Assembly (NCBI RefSeq): GCF_009649785.1
Contig: NZ_WJOK01000015.1
Location: 62,001 to 126,000, forward strand
DNA length: 64,000 nucleotides
Source of the DNA: Agrobacterium tumefaciens
GTDB taxonomy: Bacteria > Pseudomonadota > Alphaproteobacteria > Rhizobiales > Rhizobiaceae
Direction of reading: 5' to 3'
This document shows, one piece after another, positions 1 to 8,246 of the stretch (position 1 is the stretch's first letter; each line of letters opens with the position of its first letter). Position numbers and translations under genes: made by a program. The notes below the pieces were generated by a model. The model saw only the letters and a list, made by a program, of their open reading frames with translations, was not told where the DNA came from and did not search any database.

Positions 1-867
1 CACTGGACTCTCGCCAAGCTGTGCGCCCCACGGCAAGACGCAACTCAGCTCGGCACTCGGACGGCCGGTGACAGACCGGGGCCTGGGCCTGGAACTAATG
101 GCGACAGCCCCAGCCGCACCCGTGATACGGCGGGCGGCGGCAATCAATTCGCGTCCGGCTGGATGGATATTGGAGGAACTGAGCCGCGATGATGGGCCAA
201 GCGCAACAAGCACGCCGATCGGCGTATTGTCGCGACCCATGACAGGGGCGGCTGCCGAGTTTACACCTGCCAAGTGCTCCTCATAAGAAATCGAATAACC
301 ACGTGCCCGGGTCAACGTCAGGTCGGCCTGGAGCGCATCGAGCGTGGTGATGGTTTTCGGGGTCTGCACATCCAGCGTCAGACGGTCCAAGAGGGCACGG
401 CCGACGGCGGGGTCCTGAAAGGCGAGCAGTGCCTTGCCGGGTGCCGTGCAATGCAGGGGGACGCGGCGCCCTACCTCGACGCGCACAGAAAGGCCATTCG
501 GCGAACGTTCGGCCAGATATTGCGTCATCGTGCCGTCAAGCCGGCACAGCGCAACCGTTTCCCCCAGTTCGGCCGCCAGCCGCTCGAGTTCCGGGGTCGC
601 CGCCGAGACAAGATCGAAACTCTCCCAGACCCTATGGGACATTTCCAGAAAACGCTGGCCCAGAACATAAGTGCCCCGGGCCGCATCCTGACGGACGAGA
701 CCATAGGCGATAAGGGTGCGCAGGATGCGTGCAAAGGTCGGCTTCGGCAGGCCGGAGGCGCGCAACAACTCGGCAAAACGTAGCGGTTCCGGCGCGTCGG
801 CAACCATATCGAGCAGGGTTAGCCCTTTGGCCAGCGCCGCCGTGCCGCCCGGCGTCTCGGGCTTCAT
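1..867 (-). CDS. IclR-family transcriptional regulator, C-terminal end beyond the left edge
   Basis: The frame read leftward from the ATG at 867 is open for 289 codons to the edge. Residues about 10-70 form an IclR winged helix (helices around LRFAELL and LPKPTFARILRTL), followed by the effector domain with family-like stretches VPLHCTAPGKALLAF (about 137-151), YSISYEEHLAGVNSAAAPV and GVLVALGPSSRL. IclR proteins usually end near residue 250-260, so the 25-30 extra residues in frame suggest a longer variant or a lost stop. The start overlaps the epimerase stop (ATGA), making it the last gene of the sugar-acid operon, whose promoter it probably controls. The effector is unknown; a catabolic intermediate is the usual type. 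Confidence 0.85.
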   Translation of the reverse strand, partial: MKPETPGGTAALAKGLTLLDMVADAPEPLRFAELLRASGLPKPTFARILRTLIAYGLVRQDAARGTYVLGQRFLEMSHRVWESFDLVSAATPELERLAAELGETVALCRLDGTMTQYLAERSPNGLSVRVEVGRRVPLHCTAPGKALLAFQDPAVGRALLDRLTLDVQTPKTITTLDALQADLTLTRARGYSISYEEHLAGVNSAAAPVMGRDNTPIGVLVALGPSSRLSSSNIHPAGRELIAAARRITGAAGAVAISSRPRPRSVTGRPSAELSCVLPWGAQLGESPV

Positions 868-1847
868 CGCCTCTGCTCCTTCGCGCGTCGCTCCAGCCTT
901 GCGGCCGCCGCTTCGTCCAGCATCCGGTCCATCGTCCATTCTGCTTCAAACCCCAAAGTGTTTCTGATCCGCTCGTTGGACGTATGGTAATAAACGCCGT
1001 CGCCGGGAAAATCGACTGTCACGATGGGAAGGCCGGTCAGCGCCGCAATCTTCGGCAGAAGCACGGCGAAATCGGCCGGTTCATCCGCGCCGAGATTGAA
1101 GGTGCCGCCCGCCGCGTCGGGGTGATCGAGAGCGAGCAGAATTCCCGACACCATATCTCGTGTCTCGGTAATGTGCATACGGAATGGACGGCCGTTTTTG
1201 TTGCGCGCCAGAATGTGCGCGGGTTCGCCGATATCGCGGGACTGGAGCAATTCGGCGATGCCGGTGTTTCCGAAATTCTGCTGCTGGCGGATGCGCGGCC
1301 GCAGGAAAAACCGGGGACCGGAAAAGACACTCTCTTCGTCCAGCAGTTCCGCCGCATCCTGCGTATGAGAAAACCGCAGGATCACCGTTTCCATGGTGCC
1401 GCTTCGCTGGTGAAAGCGCACCAGCTCTTCGCCCAAAAGCTTGGTCAGGCCATAGGACGAATTGGGGCAAAGCGGATGATCCTCGGTGACCGGCAGGAAT
1501 TCCGGTCGGTCTTCCGGATAGACCTCGCCTGAGGAAGCGAACACGAAACGCCGCACGCCAGCCGCTGAAGCCGCATCCAGAAGCCGGCGCGTACCCTCGA
1601 CATTGACAGCGAACATACGATCGCGATCCGCCGGAGCCCAGGACATGAAGGCTCCCAGATGCAGGACGGCGCTCACGCCCTTCATAGCTTCGGACAGTGC
1701 CTGCGCATCCTCCAGCGACCCGACGACTTCCTCGCCGCCGGTTCCCGATGGCCTGAGATCAAAACCGCGAACGGTGCGGCCCTGTGCGCGCAAGGCGGCG
1801 ACAGCGGCACGACCGACACGGCCCGCCGATCCGGTGACGAGGATCAT
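864..1847 (-). CDS. NAD(P)-dependent epimerase/dehydratase (extended SDR)
   Basis: A 327-residue extended short-chain dehydrogenase. It opens with the Rossmann motif TGSAGRVGRA (residues 5-14) and an acidic residue after beta-2 (FDLRPSG), which favours NAD. It has the catalytic Y-x-x-x-K (SSYGLTK) with an upstream FASSGEVY segment. Members of this group act on nucleotide sugars or oxidise free aldoses and uronates. In a sugar-acid operon, oxidation of an aldose or uronic acid is the more likely role, but the sequence does not match the uronate dehydrogenase of Agrobacterium as I remember it. It overlaps its neighbours by 4 bp on both sides (ATGA), so it is translated with the ATPase and the IclR regulator. 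Confidence 0.8.
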   Translation of the reverse strand: MILVTGSAGRVGRAAVAALRAQGRTVRGFDLRPSGTGGEEVVGSLEDAQALSEAMKGVSAVLHLGAFMSWAPADRDRMFAVNVEGTRRLLDAASAAGVRRFVFASSGEVYPEDRPEFLPVTEDHPLCPNSSYGLTKLLGEELVRFHQRSGTMETVILRFSHTQDAAELLDEESVFSGPRFFLRPRIRQQQNFGNTGIAELLQSRDIGEPAHILARNKNGRPFRMHITETRDMVSGILLALDHPDAAGGTFNLGADEPADFAVLLPKIAALTGLPIVTVDFPGDGVYYHTSNERIRNTLGFEAEWTMDRMLDEAAAARLERRAKEQRR

Positions 1848-2926
1848 AGCCGTTCTCCGGTCTTTGCATCGAAGAGATAAAGCTTGGCCGGATCGAACCC
1901 GAGCCGGAGTGCCTCGTTTCCAGGAAGATTGCCGGTATGCGAGACGCGCGCGATCAGACCCTTGGACTTGCCCTCCTCGCCATCGGCCACCCTTGCGCCT
2001 TCCGCGTCGAAATAGACGTATTTTTCGGATCCGAGGCTTTCCACCAGCGTCGGGTGAACATCGAAGGTGACCGGCGCATCGCCGAGAACGAGATGTTCCG
2101 GCCGCAGACCGACGATCACGCTGCCTTGGCGATCAGCCGCGCCCGGCACGGAAACATGTTGTCCAAACAGGGTAACAGTGCCGTCACGCAGTTGCGCATT
2201 GAGGAAGTTCATGCCCGGCGAGCCGATGAAACCGGCAACGAAAAGATTGGCCGGGTTGTTGAACAGTTCGTCCGGTGCGGCAATTTGCTGGATGATGCCG
2301 CCCTGCATGATCACGACCCGGTCCGCCATGGTCATGGCTTCGACCTGGTCATGCGTCACATAAACGGTAGTGACCCCGATGCGTTTGTGCAAAGCGCCGA
2401 TTTCGGCACGCATATGGACACGCAGCTTGGCATCGAGGTTGGACAGCGGCTCGTCCATGAGGAAGGCTTGCGGCTGGCGCACGATCGCTCGTCCCAGAGC
2501 CACGCGCTGCCGCTGACCGCCTGACAGATCCTTGGGCTTGCGATCCAGATAGGGCGTCACTTCCAGAATGCGCGCCGCATCGTCGACCCGGCGGTCAATC
2601 TCATGCCTGTCCGTGCCGCGCATCTTCAGCCCGAAGCCGATGTTCTGGCGAACCGTCAGATGCGGATAGAGCGCATAATTCTGAAACACCATGGCTATAT
2701 CGCGGTCCCCGGGCGCCAGATCCGTGACTTCATTGTCGCCGATGAAGATCTGCCCTTCGCTTGCCGGTTCGAGACCAGCAAGGATTTTCAACATCGTCGA
2801 CTTGCCGCAACCGGAAGGTCCGACCAGCACCACGAACTCGCCGTTCTCGATCTCAAGCGAAAAGGGCCTGAGCACGTTGAGCGCGCCATAGGACTTGCTG
2901 ACGTTGCGAATGGAAATATTGGCCAT
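1844..2926 (-). CDS. ABC transporter ATP-binding protein, UgpC/MalK type
   Basis: A 360-residue sugar-import ATPase. It has Walker A GPSGCGKST (about 37-45), a Q-loop in MVFQNYALYPH, signature LSGGQRQRVALGRAI (about 134-148), Walker B AFLMDEPLSNLDAK and switch His in YVTHDQ. The C-terminal 120 residues form the regulatory TOBE/OB region typical of MalK and UgpC, with the family motif VGLRPEHL. It energises the two permeases encoded just upstream in the operon. One such ATPase often serves several CUT1 transporters, but its own permease and binding-protein genes are adjacent here. The last codons overlap the epimerase start. Confidence 0.93.
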   Translation of the reverse strand: MANISIRNVSKSYGALNVLRPFSLEIENGEFVVLVGPSGCGKSTMLKILAGLEPASEGQIFIGDNEVTDLAPGDRDIAMVFQNYALYPHLTVRQNIGFGLKMRGTDRHEIDRRVDDAARILEVTPYLDRKPKDLSGGQRQRVALGRAIVRQPQAFLMDEPLSNLDAKLRVHMRAEIGALHKRIGVTTVYVTHDQVEAMTMADRVVIMQGGIIQQIAAPDELFNNPANLFVAGFIGSPGMNFLNAQLRDGTVTLFGQHVSVPGAADRQGSVIVGLRPEHLVLGDAPVTFDVHPTLVESLGSEKYVYFDAEGARVADGEEGKSKGLIARVSHTGNLPGNEALRLGFDPAKLYLFDAKTGERL

Positions 2927-2928
2927 GC

Positions 2929-3759
2929 TTATTTCTCCGCGCCAGCGGTCAAACCGCCGACCAAATAACGTTCAAGGAACAGATAGATTGCGATGATCGG
3001 CAGCGCGATGAACACCGATGCGGCGGAGATGTCGTTCCAATAGGTGACATATTCGCCCTGCATCGTGGTGATGCCGAGATTGGCGGTCCAGTTGTCCGGC
3101 GAGTTGACCAGAAAGGTACGCGCATAGGCGTAATCGGCCCAGCTGAGCACAAAGGCGTAAAGCGCGGTGGCGGCAAGCCCCGGTGTTGCGATGGGAAGCA
3201 CGACACGCACCATGGCGCCGATCGGCGAGCAGCCGTCGACCATGGCAGCCTGTTCCAGTTCCTTCGGGATCGTGTCGAAATAACCCTTCAGCATCCAGGT
3301 TGCGAAGGGAATGATCATGGTCGAATGTGCAAGCACAAGCGTCCATAGGCTGCCGATCAAACCGAAGCTCGAAAAGATCGAAAACAGCGGGATGACGAGT
3401 AGCGTGGCGGGCAACATCTTGGCTGTTAGAACGAACATTCCCATGGTAGCGCCGCCCCGCATCGAATAGCGGGACAGGGCGTAACCGGCGCTGACCGAAA
3501 CCAGCATCGACAGCGCAACCGAGCCGACAGCGGCAAGCATCGAATTCCACAGCCACAGAAGGATCGGCTTTGCCGCCCAGACACGGGCAAAAATGTCCCA
3601 TTGCGGATCGTCCGGCCAGAAAGTGGGTGGCAGGCGGTAGAGTTCGTCGGTGGTGGAAAGGGCGGTAACCAGCAGCCAGTAGACCGGGAACAGGATCATC
3701 ACCAGCGTAAAGATCACCGTCGCGTAGAGGGCAAGGCTCTGTGCAAAGCTACGTTTCAT
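2929..3759 (-). CDS. Sugar ABC transporter permease, MalG type
   Basis: A 276-residue inner-membrane permease with six predicted membrane segments, the first at about residues 10-32. The EAA loop that contacts the ATPase is recognisable as ELEQAAMVDGCSPIGAMVRVVLPIATPG (written in parts: EQAAMVDG and VVLPIATPG). ATG at 3759 was chosen because an AGGAGG ribosome site lies eight bases upstream; one codon earlier there is a TTG. It pairs with the MalF-type permease ending at 3770 to form the membrane channel of a CUT1 transporter. The ATPase gene begins two bases after its stop. Confidence 0.92.
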   Translation of the reverse strand: MKRSFAQSLALYATVIFTLVMILFPVYWLLVTALSTTDELYRLPPTFWPDDPQWDIFARVWAAKPILLWLWNSMLAAVGSVALSMLVSVSAGYALSRYSMRGGATMGMFVLTAKMLPATLLVIPLFSIFSSFGLIGSLWTLVLAHSTMIIPFATWMLKGYFDTIPKELEQAAMVDGCSPIGAMVRVVLPIATPGLAATALYAFVLSWADYAYARTFLVNSPDNWTANLGITTMQGEYVTYWNDISAASVFIALPIIAIYLFLERYLVGGLTAGAEK

Positions 3760-3769
3760 CAAAGCCTCC

Positions 3770-4696
3770 TCAGTAGATTGATTTCGAGCGCCGGCCGAGC
3801 ATCAGCAGGCTGGCAATGATGCAGATCACCAGCGTCAGCACGCCGACGGCGGCGGCGCGACCGAAGTTGTGATACTGGAAGGCCTGGTCATAGGTCATGA
3901 TCGACAGCGTCTGGGTTGAACGCAGCGGGCCGCCGCCGGTCAGAACCTTGATGATGGAAAAGTCGCGGAACACCCAAAGCAGGGTCAGCACCAGCGTGAC
4001 CCCGAGAACCGGCATCAGCAACGGCATGGTGATCCAGCGGAAACGCTGCCAGACACTGGCGCCATCCACCTTGGCGGCGGCGTAATAATCGGTGGGAATG
4101 GACTGCAGACCGGCCAGACACATGATCGACACGAAAGGAAAGCCCTTCCACACCATGGTGATGGCAACGGCCCAGAAGGCGGCCGTGGAACTGCTGACCC
4201 AGGGGATCATCTGGTCGGTGAAACCAAGCTTTATCGCCAGCCAGCCGAACAGGCCGAAGGAGGTGTCGAACATCCACGCAAAGATGACGACCGCGATGAT
4301 TTCCGGCACCGCCCAGGGCAGCGCCATTCCCAGCCGCGCGACGGTGCGGCCCTTGAAGCGATTATTGGCCAGAAGCGCCGTGCTGAGGCCGACGGCGACG
4401 CTGCCGGCGGTTACGACGATAACCAGCTTTAGCGTCACCCAGCAGGCCAGCCAGAATTCCGGCGAGGAGAACAACCATGTGTAATTGCTCAGCGAAAACG
4501 GCCGGCTGGCACCGCCAAGCCGTGGTATCTTGACCTGCTGGAACGACAGGTCGATGGCCAAAACGAGCGGCCAGACGATGATGGCGGCAACCATCAGGAC
4601 TGCGGGCGCGATCAGAATATAGCCGAGGAGATGTTGCCGGCTGGGGCGCGCAAGATCGAAGAACTTGCGACGCCCAGCCCGAACGGGTTCGGTCAT
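3770..4696 (-). CDS. Sugar ABC transporter permease, MalF type
   Basis: A 308-residue inner-membrane permease with a charged N-terminus and a first membrane helix at about residues 26-50, then the CUT1 permease core. The EAA-loop motif is visible as YYAAAKVDGASVWQRF followed by ITMPLLMPVLGV. The ATG at 4696 is preferred because AGGAGG precedes it closely; a longer reading from 4753 would add 19 residues lacking such a site. It forms the transport heterodimer with the MalG-type protein immediately downstream. Confidence 0.92.
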   Translation of the reverse strand: MTEPVRAGRRKFFDLARPSRQHLLGYILIAPAVLMVAAIIVWPLVLAIDLSFQQVKIPRLGGASRPFSLSNYTWLFSSPEFWLACWVTLKLVIVVTAGSVAVGLSTALLANNRFKGRTVARLGMALPWAVPEIIAVVIFAWMFDTSFGLFGWLAIKLGFTDQMIPWVSSSTAAFWAVAITMVWKGFPFVSIMCLAGLQSIPTDYYAAAKVDGASVWQRFRWITMPLLMPVLGVTLVLTLLWVFRDFSIIKVLTGGGPLRSTQTLSIMTYDQAFQYHNFGRAAAVGVLTLVICIIASLLMLGRRSKSIY

Positions 4697-4763
4697 GGAT
4701 GGTCCTCCTGCCGGATGCGGATGATGGCCATGGCCCTTTCCGGGCCATGGCAAGACAACGAGA

Positions 4764-6035
4764 TCAACCCTTGATGGCTTCGGCCTTTGCCTGCATGGTT
4801 TTCGCCACCGCCGCCGGATCGAGATCCTGAATGATCATCCGCTGGCTTTCTTCCATCACCATCTTGCTGAACTCGTTGTAGAAGAGCTCAAGTCCGGTCG
4901 GAATGCGGTCGATCCCCGCCTCGGACGCGGCCTTCATCGTCTCGATCAGCACCGGAAAATGCGGGATGGTCTTTTCAACACCCGAGACGTCGGCCGTCGG
5001 GCTTGGCGGGGTGTTGCCGCCAAGGGTGGCATAGCTGCGCTGGAATTCCGGCGACATCGTCAGCTTGATGAAATCCCAGACCAATGCCTTCTGGTCGTCG
5101 GGAATATCGGCCGGCATGGCGAGTACATTGGACGAGCCGCCAAGCGGCGGATGAAGCGGCGGTGCGGCGTAAACGATATCAGCCTTGGCCGAACCTTTTT
5201 CGGTGGTACCGTAAAGCCAGGGCCCATCAAGCCGCATCGCCATCTTGCCATCGGCAAACAGCTTGCGCACGTCGCTGGCGCTCATGTCGACCGGGCTGAT
5301 CCCGCTCTTCATCACGGTTTTCCAGCGTGAAAGACCCTCCACCATCTGCGGCGTATCGATGGTGATATTGCCGTCCTTGTCGGTCCAGTAGGCGCCAGCG
5401 TCGAGGATGTAGTTCAGCATCTCCGTCAGATATTGACCCGGACCGCCTTTCGTTTCATGGCCTGTGCCGAACTGGTCGATAATGCCGTCGCCGTTCAGAT
5501 CCTTGGTCGTCGCCTTCGCAGCGGCCAGAAACTCGTCATAGGTCTTCGGAACCGCGACGCCCGCTTCTTCGAGAAGCTTCTTGTTGTAGGCCATCACGAA
5601 ACCGAAATAGTTGGTCATGATGCAGACGGTTTCGCCATTCCATTCGCATTTCTGCTGGCCGGCCCAGCCGGTCATGTCGATGCCGTCCTTCTTCAGCCAC
5701 GGGTCGAGCGGCTCGAGCCAGCCGCTATCGGCAAACATTTGAAATTCGAAGGACGCCAGATGCACGATCTGCGGCGGCTGGTTGGCCGCAAAAAGCGTCG
5801 TCATCGTGTCGGCATACGAGCTGCGCTCGGCCTTGGTGAATTCGATTTTCACGCCCGGATGCTGTTTTTCGAAGGCGGCAATGGCCGAATGCCACCATTC
5901 GCCTGTGCCGGCATCGTCCGTCTGCCAGGAAATGAATTTCAGAACGGTATCGGCCTTGGCCGGGGCAAGGCTGCCCATTGTCATCAAAACGGCGGTCGCG
6001 GTGCCGAGCGCCAATCGGCTTATTGTCTTGTTCAT
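4764..6035 (-). CDS. Extracellular sugar-binding protein of a CUT1 ABC transporter
   Basis: A 423-residue periplasmic binding protein (SBP_bac_1). A Sec signal peptide covers roughly residues 1-28 (MNKTISRLALG..., cleavage near APAKA/D). The mature protein starts with VLKFISWQTDDAG and has GEWWHSAIAAFEKQHPGVKIEF and the later GKMAMRLDGPWLYG typical of the family. The start at 6035 follows GGAGGAGG; a frame-internal ATG five codons upstream is part of that ribosome site. It delivers substrate to the MalF/MalG pair. With dehydratase and kinase neighbours, the substrate is probably a sugar acid, uronate or glycoside yielding one, but ligand residues cannot be read from sequence. Confidence 0.92.
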   Translation of the reverse strand: MNKTISRLALGTATAVLMTMGSLAPAKADTVLKFISWQTDDAGTGEWWHSAIAAFEKQHPGVKIEFTKAERSSYADTMTTLFAANQPPQIVHLASFEFQMFADSGWLEPLDPWLKKDGIDMTGWAGQQKCEWNGETVCIMTNYFGFVMAYNKKLLEEAGVAVPKTYDEFLAAAKATTKDLNGDGIIDQFGTGHETKGGPGQYLTEMLNYILDAGAYWTDKDGNITIDTPQMVEGLSRWKTVMKSGISPVDMSASDVRKLFADGKMAMRLDGPWLYGTTEKGSAKADIVYAAPPLHPPLGGSSNVLAMPADIPDDQKALVWDFIKLTMSPEFQRSYATLGGNTPPSPTADVSGVEKTIPHFPVLIETMKAASEAGIDRIPTGLELFYNEFSKMVMEESQRMIIQDLDPAAVAKTMQAKAEAIKG

Positions 6036-6059
6036 GGCTTCCTCCTCCAAAAAACCAGT

Positions 6060-7226
6060 TCAGATACGTTCAATCAGACCGAGTGCCGCCTCCGACGGCC
6101 TTACCCCAAGTCCGGGTCCGGACGGCAGGTGATACCTGCCCTCCCGGCAATCCATGTCGCCTTCCAGCAGGTGACGGTTCGGCTCGAAGATCGAATGCTG
6201 GAATTCGTGACCTTTGAGCGTTGGCAATGTCGACGACGCCTGCAGGCTGGCGGCAAGAAATATGCCGGCGCCAACGGTGGCGTGTGGGATGACATCGATG
6301 CCATGCTCGGAAGCAAGAGCACCGATACGGATGAAATTGGTGATACCCTTATGGCCCATTTCCGGCTGGACGATCGCAATGCGGCAGCGCTCGACGCGGG
6401 CGCGCATATCCCAATGGGTGCGCCATTCCTCACCAACTGCAATCGGCACTTCGGTATTCTTCGAAACCTTCTCCAGACCGGCAATGTCCTCCGTCCAGAC
6501 CGGAGCCTCTGCGAACCACGGGTCGAAGGGCTGCATTTCGGCAATCAGTTCCAGCGCCCGTTCCGGCGTCTGGTTCCAGTGCATGTCGGCGGCAATCTTT
6601 GCATCGGGTCCAAGTACCTTCCGGAGATTCGCCATTTCGGCCGCCGGGCCATCGTCTGCCACCGGCGTTGCGAACTTGAAGGCGTTGAAACCGCGGTCCT
6701 GCCAGTATTTCGCCAATTCCCCGCGGGCCTTGAGCGTCTTTTCAGGCAGGCCTGAAACATAGGCCGGAAACGTATCCACGCCGCCGCCGAGCAGGTCGCG
6801 AACGGACTTGCCGGCTTCCTGTCCGGCAATATCCCATAGCGCAATATCGAGCGCGGCGAGCGCATCCACGTAGAAGCCGCCGGTATAACCGCGCACCCGC
6901 ATCATGTCGTAAAGGTCGTCATAGATCGCCGAAGGGTTCGAAGCATCGCGGCCGATCACGAAACCGGCGAGAAGATCGTTGATGAGAGCGGCGACCGCGC
7001 CGGGGGCGACGATACCGTAGGTCTCACCCCAGCCCACGACGCCAGCCTCGGTCGTCATGCGCACCAGCACGCTGCGGTCGAAGGTCGGGTAGACCGTGCG
7101 ATTTCCCTTGCGCACGATATAGCCGTTGGGATTGACCACCTCACCTTCACGCAAGGCGCCGAGATAAGGCACTTTGCGCGGCTGGGTCAGGGTGAAGACT
7201 TCGACGCTTGCGATGGGGCTGTTCAT
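6060..7226 (-). CDS. Enolase-superfamily acid-sugar dehydratase (mandelate racemase/muconate lactonizing type)
   Basis: A 388-residue enzyme with the capping domain (about 1-130) and barrel domain. Likely Mg2+ ligands are D214 (AADMHWNQ), E240 (WFAEAPVW) and E266 or E267 (VGEEWRTHW). H315 in VIPHATVG is the expected general base and K184 (AFKFAT) sits at the second-strand base position, although the usual K-x-K is K-F-A here. The family abstracts a proton next to a carboxylate, giving 2-keto-3-deoxy acids from aldonates or aldarates. The divergent dgoK fits dehydration of a galactonate-like acid. The stop of the preceding DapA-like gene overlaps this start (ATGA). The exact substrate is unresolved. 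Confidence 0.85.
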   Translation of the reverse strand: MNSPIASVEVFTLTQPRKVPYLGALREGEVVNPNGYIVRKGNRTVYPTFDRSVLVRMTTEAGVVGWGETYGIVAPGAVAALINDLLAGFVIGRDASNPSAIYDDLYDMMRVRGYTGGFYVDALAALDIALWDIAGQEAGKSVRDLLGGGVDTFPAYVSGLPEKTLKARGELAKYWQDRGFNAFKFATPVADDGPAAEMANLRKVLGPDAKIAADMHWNQTPERALELIAEMQPFDPWFAEAPVWTEDIAGLEKVSKNTEVPIAVGEEWRTHWDMRARVERCRIAIVQPEMGHKGITNFIRIGALASEHGIDVIPHATVGAGIFLAASLQASSTLPTLKGHEFQHSIFEPNRHLLEGDMDCREGRYHLPSGPGLGVRPSEAALGLIERI

Positions 7227-8134
7227 GCGGCCTCCACGGCAACGAGGCCTAGTTCGACCAGATTGGCGTCGATATCGGCAATGGCCGCCGCATCAAGCTC
7301 GGGTGTCGGCGCACGCACACCGACGCCTTCGATCACGCCGCGGCGGGCCAGCACATATTTGGTCAGCCGCATGCGATAGACCGCCTGCAGCACCAGAAGA
7401 GGCAGGGTGCGCACATAAATCCGACGAGCCTCCTCCTGCCGCCCCGCAACGAGCGCCCGGTCGATGGCCACATGTTCCTCGGCGATCTCCAGCGCCGGCA
7501 TGGCTGCGGTAGCACCTCGGGCATATTCGTCGAGAATGTAACGCGCGCCGCCCCCGCCGATGACGCCCTTCAGTGTCGAAGGCGCATGGGCGACGATGTG
7601 GCTGATAGCCGGGCCGGCAGGAAGCGTCTCTTCCTTGACATAGGTCACCTGCGGCAACGCCCGCACGATCTCCACGATCGCCTGCGGCGAAAGGTCGGAG
7701 CCGCGCGGCGCGGGCGCGTTCTGCAGAATGATTTCAACTTCGGGCAGCGCCTCGACGATCCTGCCGAGGAATTCGATCAGCGCCGGCGCATCCGTGCCGA
7801 CCGACTTGGGCACCTGCACCATCAGGTGGCGGATGCCAAGCGCCGATGCCGCCCGCCCGTGCTCAACCACGTCACGCGAGTCGGCCGCACTTGCGCCGGC
7901 CACGACCGGCACCCGCCCGGCCACCACATCCACGACAATTTTCAGCAACGCCGCACGCTCGGCGGCATTCAAAGTCTCCACCTCGCTGGCGAAACCGGGA
8001 AACACGACACCATCGACGCCCTTGTCGAGCGCAAAGATCACCAGTCGCTTCATACCCGCCTCGTCAATGCCGCCATCAGCCAGAAACGGCGTAGGCAGAA
8101 CAGGCAAAATCCCTTTAAGGCCAGCCACCATCAT
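7223..8134 (-). CDS. DapA/NanA-superfamily aldolase or dehydratase
   Basis: A 303-residue barrel enzyme of the dihydrodipicolinate synthase superfamily. The Schiff-base lysine is K167 (VTYVKEET). The N-terminal strand GILPVLPTPF and loop VVFPGFASEVETL are family-like. The catalytic Tyr normally found about 28 residues before the lysine (Y-N-x-P) is not there; the position reads LQNAPAP, so the chemistry may differ from a classical pyruvate aldolase. In sugar-acid operons such proteins cleave or dehydrate 2-keto-3-deoxy acids. It is the first gene of the leftward operon, with GGGAGG just before ATG 8134, and is translationally coupled to the dehydratase. Confidence 0.85.
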   Translation of the reverse strand: MMVAGLKGILPVLPTPFLADGGIDEAGMKRLVIFALDKGVDGVVFPGFASEVETLNAAERAALLKIVVDVVAGRVPVVAGASAADSRDVVEHGRAASALGIRHLMVQVPKSVGTDAPALIEFLGRIVEALPEVEIILQNAPAPRGSDLSPQAIVEIVRALPQVTYVKEETLPAGPAISHIVAHAPSTLKGVIGGGGARYILDEYARGATAAMPALEIAEEHVAIDRALVAGRQEEARRIYVRTLPLLVLQAVYRMRLTKYVLARRGVIEGVGVRAPTPELDAAAIADIDANLVELGLVAVEAA

Positions 8135-8149
8135 TATCCTCCCGATTAA

Positions 8150-8166
8150 GTATCATATTTTGATAC
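8150..8166. promoter_or_regulatory. Palindromic candidate operator between the two sugar-acid transcription units
   Basis: GTATCA and TGATAC form a perfect 6-bp inverted repeat around TATTT, 16 bp before the DapA-like gene and about 80 bp before dgoK. It is the only clear palindrome seen in the divergent intergenic region. It could bind the IclR protein of this operon; that assignment is inference. Confidence 0.45.
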
Positions 8167-8246
8167 CTTGAATTCACTAATTGACACTATATAGACTTGC
8201 GACCTATGACAAGCCCCAAGATGAAATGAACGAGGAGGTTCAAGAC

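Noticed and set aside
5433-6755. Rightward 440-codon frame
   Set aside because: It is antisense to the sugar-binding protein and the dehydratase, both with full domain signatures.
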